This document shows, in pieces, positions 31,862-33,673 of a stretch of DNA of 33,673 bases (its first letter is position 1; every line of letters begins with the position of its first letter). Location: contig JAHHRO010000024.1 in NCBI GenBank assembly GCA_020025755.1, positions 1-33,673 of the forward strand, written 5' to 3'. The notes beneath the pieces are model-generated. The model was not told the DNA's origin, made no database searches, and was given only the letters and a program-made list of their open reading frames with translations. The DNA is from Butyricicoccus sp. Its GTDB lineage: Bacteria; Bacillota; Clostridia; Oscillospirales; Butyricicoccaceae. The position numbers and the translations under genes are program-made.

Positions 31862-33240
31862 TCTGTCACCTCCTCAATGCTATACGGCGTTACAAACGCA
31901 CGTCTCATCTCTCGCGCCGCAAAGTACTGTTCCGCCTGCTGAGGAAACGCGATATACGAAAGTACATCCAGGTCACTTTCTGCGCGGCTTCCAAGCTGCT
32001 TCTTCGCTTCTGGAAATTCCGGCTCCAATGTTTCTGCATAGCGTCCTTCGATCGGTGCTTTATCGCCCAACACCTTATGCATGAGGGTCTCATCCAGTTT
32101 TCCGGGTGCTCTGCCATACTCTCCATGAATATATGCCTTGATCTCCTTGCCGATATTTTGATAACGCTGCCCAAGCAGTACATTGACTGTAGCCTGCACG
32201 CCGACCATCTGGCTCAGTGGGGTCACGAGCGGCGGATAGCCCAGATCGGCACGCACACGTGGTGTCTCCTCCAACACTTCATCCAGACGATCAATGGCAT
32301 TCTGCGCCTTGAGCTGCGCTACCAGATTGGACAGCATACCGCCGGGGATCTGGTAGGTCAACACATCGGTCTTTGTGGTAAGCACATAGGGATCAAAGGT
32401 GCCATCTGCCAAAAACTTCTTCTGAACGGGCGTAAAGAAATCATTGACTTCCTTGAGCTTTGCAGCATCCGTGCCGCAGGAGATCCCCATTTGCTCCAGT
32501 GCATATACCATAGTCTGTGTCGCAGGCTGGCTGGTGCCGCCAGAAAAGCAAGCAGTCGCGGTATCGATACCATCTGCGCCGGCCTCGGCAGCCTTGAGGT
32601 AGGTCATGTGCGCCAGACCCGTTGTCGTATGGGTATGCACAAATACAGGCAGCTTGATCGCCTTCTTGATCGCACTGACAAGGTCAAAACATTCCTTTGG
32701 ACTCATAATGCCTGCCATGTCCTTGATGCACAGTGATGCACAGCCCATTTCCTCGATCTCTTTTGCAAGACTCACATAGAGTTCCAGATCGTGAATGGGC
32801 GAGAGTGTATAACAGATCGTTCCCTGCGCATGGCCGCCTGCCTCATTGCACGCTTCTACGGCTGTCCTGATATTGCGCAGATCGTTGAGCGCATCAAAAA
32901 TGCGAATGATATCAACACCATTTTCTACGGCTGCACGCACAAAGCGTCTTACTGTATCATCTGAGTAATGATGATACCCCAGCAGGTTTTGACCACGCAG
33001 GAGCATTTGCAGCTTGGTATGCTTCATATGCTTTTTGATCGTACGCAGACGCTCCCATGGGTCTTCAGAAAGATAGCGAAGGCATGCATCAAAGGTCGCA
33101 CCACCCCAACACTCGATCGCGTAGTAACCTGCCTGATCCATGAGGTCAAGAGCCCCTTCAAAATCCGATTGCGGCATACGCGTTGCCATGAGCGATTGCT
33201 GGGCATCGCGCAGCACAGTCTCTGTAATTTTCATTTTCAT
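31858..33240 (-). CDS. oadA: Oxaloacetate decarboxylase alpha subunit, carboxyltransferase (5S type)
   Basis: This 460-residue cytoplasmic carboxyltransferase moves CO2 from oxaloacetate to biotin, giving pyruvate. A TIM-barrel (1-300) starts with ITETVLRDAQQSLMATRM; the lysine in LCIKDMAG should be carboxylated, and the metal-binding HTHTTTG lies near 208. A conserved PYC/OADA domain follows (about 310-450). It ends before any biotin domain, which is encoded separately. It is the first gene of the operon. ATG 33240 is chosen over TTG 33243; an AAAGGAAG site lies about ten bases upstream. The operon would couple citrate, oxaloacetate or reverse-TCA carbon flow to a sodium gradient. Confidence 0.92.
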   Translation of the reverse strand: MKMKITETVLRDAQQSLMATRMPQSDFEGALDLMDQAGYYAIECWGGATFDACLRYLSEDPWERLRTIKKHMKHTKLQMLLRGQNLLGYHHYSDDTVRRFVRAAVENGVDIIRIFDALNDLRNIRTAVEACNEAGGHAQGTICYTLSPIHDLELYVSLAKEIEEMGCASLCIKDMAGIMSPKECFDLVSAIKKAIKLPVFVHTHTTTGLAHMTYLKAAEAGADGIDTATACFSGGTSQPATQTMVYALEQMGISCGTDAAKLKEVNDFFTPVQKKFLADGTFDPYVLTTKTDVLTYQIPGGMLSNLVAQLKAQNAIDRLDEVLEETPRVRADLGYPPLVTPLSQMVGVQATVNVLLGQRYQNIGKEIKAYIHGEYGRAPGKLDETLMHKVLGDKAPIEGRYAETLEPEFPEAKKQLGSRAESDLDVLSYIAFPQQAEQYFAAREMRRAFVTPYSIEEVTE

Positions 33241-33243
33241 CAA

Positions 33244-33395
33244 GTCGTCACTTCCTTTTCCAAAAGGTTTTAGCCCTATGCCAAATCCTATCTATGTTAT
33301 CATATCACAACTGCATGTAAAATAAAACATTTCTGGGCATTTCAATCCGGAAAAAGCAAAAAACTTCTGCCCCTCCCAGAGTCTTATGCAAGCCA
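33244..33395 (-). other. Upstream region of the oad operon
   Basis: No gene is visible. A minus-strand TATGAT lies near 33298-33303, but no good -35 accompanies it, so the oad promoter is not firmly located. No riboswitch-like structure was recognised. Confidence 0.35.
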
Positions 33396-33424
33396 TTGAC
33401 TTTTTCCTTCAGATACGGTATCAT
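33396..33424 (+). promoter_or_regulatory. Strong promoter reading into the tRNA-like units
   Basis: TTGACT (33396-33401), a 17-base spacer and TATCAT (33419-33424) form a near-consensus sigma-A promoter. It points away from the oad operon and towards the window edge. No protein-coding frame follows, so the product is probably a stable RNA. Confidence 0.75.
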
Positions 33425-33430
33425 TAAAAA

Positions 33431-33467
33431 TGCAGTTGACCCGTCTGTTCGAGTCCGGCGAAACCTT
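33431..33467 (+). other. T-arm-like segment (possible tRNA 3'-half remnant)
   Basis: GTCTG-TTCGAGT-CCGGC (33443-33459) has the exact T-loop pattern TTCRANY, and four of the five stem positions can pair. No matching 5' half precedes it and no CCA follows, so it is not a tRNA gene. It lies right after the promoter start point. Confidence 0.4.
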
Positions 33468-33490
33468 TAAATTGAATCATTCTTGTATAT

Positions 33491-33571
33491 GCCCCCGTAC
33501 CTCACCAGGATAGAGGGTCCGCCTGCTAAGGTTGCGTTACAACAATCACCTCTTAAAAATTAGGCAATCGT
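33491..33571 (+). other. tRNA-like unit 1: 5' half (anticodon-loop GCT) plus common tail
   Basis: Bases 33491-33530 look like the 5' half of a bacterial tRNA: a 7-base acceptor strand, T8-A9, D-arm CCTC/GAGG with GG in the loop, and anticodon loop CTGCTAA. Instead of the 3' half, a 41-base sequence beginning GTTGCGTTACAAC follows (33531-33571). The anticodon stem cannot form with it. That tail can fold by GGTTGC/GCAATC or GTTG/CAAC. It is not a functional tRNA as written. Confidence 0.6.
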
Positions 33572-33593
33572 CAAAAGTAAATATAATCTATAT

Positions 33594-33673
33594 GTCTCTA
33601 TAGCTCAGCAGGATAGAGCATTCGCCTCCTAAGGTTGCGTTACAACAATCACCTCTTAAAATTAGGCAATCGT
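33594..33673 (+). other. tRNA-like unit 2: tRNA-Arg(CCT)-like 5' half plus common tail (cut by window end)
   Basis: Bases 33594-33633 match the 5' half of a tRNA-Arg with anticodon CCT: TAGCTCAGCAGGATAGAGC D-arm and loop CTCCTAA. The same tail follows as in unit 1, with one A fewer (33634-33673). The units repeat with a 103-base period. A TATAAT at 33582-33587 lies six bases before this unit. The window stops at the exact end of the tail, so any 3' half would lie beyond it. Confidence 0.6.

Noticed and set aside
33491..33673. Two intact tRNA genes (Ser GCT and Arg CCT)
   Set aside because: The anticodon stems do not pair, and no T-arm or 3' acceptor strand follows either 5' half within the window.

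Overview
The window looks like a chromosomal stretch of a spore-forming, anaerobic, butyrate/fermentative-type Clostridia (Oscillospirales-like; the genus cannot be fixed from the sequence alone). This rests on a SpoVT regulator, copper-amine-oxidase-type 'stalk' domain proteins, strong AGGAGG ribosome binding sites, an NADPH-type butanol dehydrogenase, a split sodium-pumping oxaloacetate decarboxylase, and PadR/DUF2812 and PepSY gene pairs. No phage, CRISPR array, rRNA or intact tRNA gene is visible.

Layout. (1) 1-5141: a truncated structured repeat, then a four-gene plus-strand operon: an HscC-like Hsp70, a membrane-anchored J-like protein, a DUF1266 membrane protein and a DUF4298 protein. 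Its promoter overlaps a LexA-like box. An IS3-family transposase remnant follows. (2) 5339-9476, minus strand: two related secreted PepSY proteins and an OmpR/EnvZ-type two-component pair. (3) 9565-15521: a SprA-like metalloprotease (minus), then spoVT, a CofE-family ligase, an iron alcohol dehydrogenase and a stalk-domain protein (plus). (4) 15895-21967: NifS and IscU-type Fe-S assembly genes, mfd, a Nudix hydrolase and an ArsC/Spx-like protein. (5) 22237-26325, minus: DUF2812-PadR, a PrsA-like foldase and a short-chain dehydrogenase. (6) 26567-29506: rnr and a patatin-like lipase. (7) 29781-33240, minus: the four-gene oxaloacetate decarboxylase Na+ pump operon. (8) 33396-33673: a promoter followed by two tandem units, each made of a tRNA-Arg-like 5' half joined at the anticodon loop to the same 40-41 nt sequence. 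It runs off the window edge.

Most unusual features. There is a family of roughly 200-bp multi-hairpin elements (copies at 1-85, 15529-15617, 22017-22230 and 25362-25562). The three copies whose upstream gene is visible lie just downstream of it and in its sense orientation. The copy at 22017-22230 splits a bidirectional terminator whose whole 26-bp hairpin is duplicated on both sides, which looks like a footprint of mobility. The tRNA-half array at the right edge is the least explained signal. The Hsp70/J/DUF1266/DUF4298 cluster with a LexA-like operator is the best candidate for a little-studied functional module.
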